From positions 1 to 6,398 of the forward strand of contig CAJTTT010000060.1 of assembly GCA_910579285.1 (NCBI GenBank): a stretch of 6,398 nucleotides of DNA, given 5' to 3'. Each line of letters opens with the position of its first letter. The stretch's first letter is position 1. This DNA is from an uncultured Lachnospiraceae bacterium. Lineage in GTDB: Bacteria; Bacillota; Clostridia; Lachnospirales; Lachnospiraceae. A program made the translations under genes and the position numbers. This document shows, in pieces, positions 6,217 through 6,398 of the stretch. The notes below the pieces were generated by a model that was not told the DNA's origin, made no database searches, and saw only the letters and a list, made by a program, of their open reading frames with translations.

Positions 6217-6302
6217 TGTGTGCGGACTGCACGGCAGAAGGAACGTAACAGGGGCAGCACAGCGCATTCTCCAAATAATGAATGAGAAGGTACAGGTAAA
6301 TT

Positions 6303-6398
6303 ATGAAACGTGATACCATTTTAATTTTTGAGGACAACGAAATTGACCGTGCAATTCTGGTCGGATTACTGCAATCAGATTACAAGATACTGGAGGCA
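6303..6398 (+). CDS. Partial response-regulator receiver protein (first 32 residues)
   Basis: The ATG at 6303 has a modest ribosome site (CAGG, 6293-6296) and opens a frame running off the right edge. The visible protein is MKRDTILIFEDNEIDRAILV followed by GLLQSDYKILEA. This is the start of a CheY-like receiver domain: beta-strand 1 (TILIFED) ends in the acidic pair E10-D11 that helps bind Mg2+, followed by NEIDRAIL as helix 1 and YKILEA as beta-strand 2. The phosphorylated Asp and any output domain lie outside the window. It follows the FapA-like gene by 86 bases on the same strand with no terminator between, so cotranscription is likely. In Clostridia, receivers with this DNEI-R-IL opening are often fused to GGDEF, EAL or HD domains; that is only a possibility here. 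Confidence 0.8.
   Translation, partial: MKRDTILIFEDNEIDRAILVGLLQSDYKILEA

Noticed and set aside
6217..6302. Possible terminator between the FapA-like gene and the response regulator
   Set aside because: Only a 4-bp GTGC/GCAC stem is present with no T-run, so the two genes are taken as likely cotranscribed.

Overview
The window looks like chromosome from an anaerobic gut-type Clostridia bacterium, most likely Lachnospiraceae. This rests on strong AGGAGG-type ribosome sites, moderate GC, a lipoprotein sugar-binding protein with an acidic Ala/Glu linker, no ATPase gene beside the sugar permeases, and a FapA (DUF342) protein carrying a repeat array. The taxonomic assignment is inference; there is no rRNA or marker gene here.

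Layout. (1) Positions 1-364, minus strand: the 5' part of a very GC-rich gene for a Pro/Ala/Glu-rich hydrophilic protein that runs off the left edge. It differs sharply in composition from everything to its right and may belong to a mobile element. (2) 365-625: a non-coding divergent region. It holds a long hairpin at 454-499 that reads as a leftward terminator, then an AT-rich stretch with a probable rightward promoter (532-560), a start-stop mini-ORF with a good ribosome site, and an operator-like inverted repeat. (3) 626-3799: a three-gene carbohydrate ABC importer operon, made of a substrate-binding lipoprotein, a MalF/UgpA-type permease and a MalG/UgpE-type permease. A strong hairpin sits between the first two genes, the two permease genes overlap by 4 bases, and a rho-independent terminator follows at 3814-3861. 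(4) 3862-4008: the leader of the next unit, with an extended -10 promoter and a perfect 12-bp inverted repeat that runs into the first possible start codon. (5) 4009-6216: a 735-residue protein with about eight 26-residue repeats at exact spacing, a charged linker, and a complete FapA domain with beta-helix and coiled coil. (6) 6303-6398: the first 32 codons of a response-regulator receiver protein, in the same direction and probably in the same transcript.

How the genes work together. The transporter genes would capture a sugar or oligosaccharide outside the cell and pass it through the two-permease channel. The energising ATPase must come from elsewhere, as is usual in Firmicutes that share an MsmK-type ATPase. 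The FapA-like protein and the response regulator form a separate unit, presumably for signalling or cell-surface/motility organisation. The feature most worth following up is the repeat-FapA fusion together with the symmetric element at its start.
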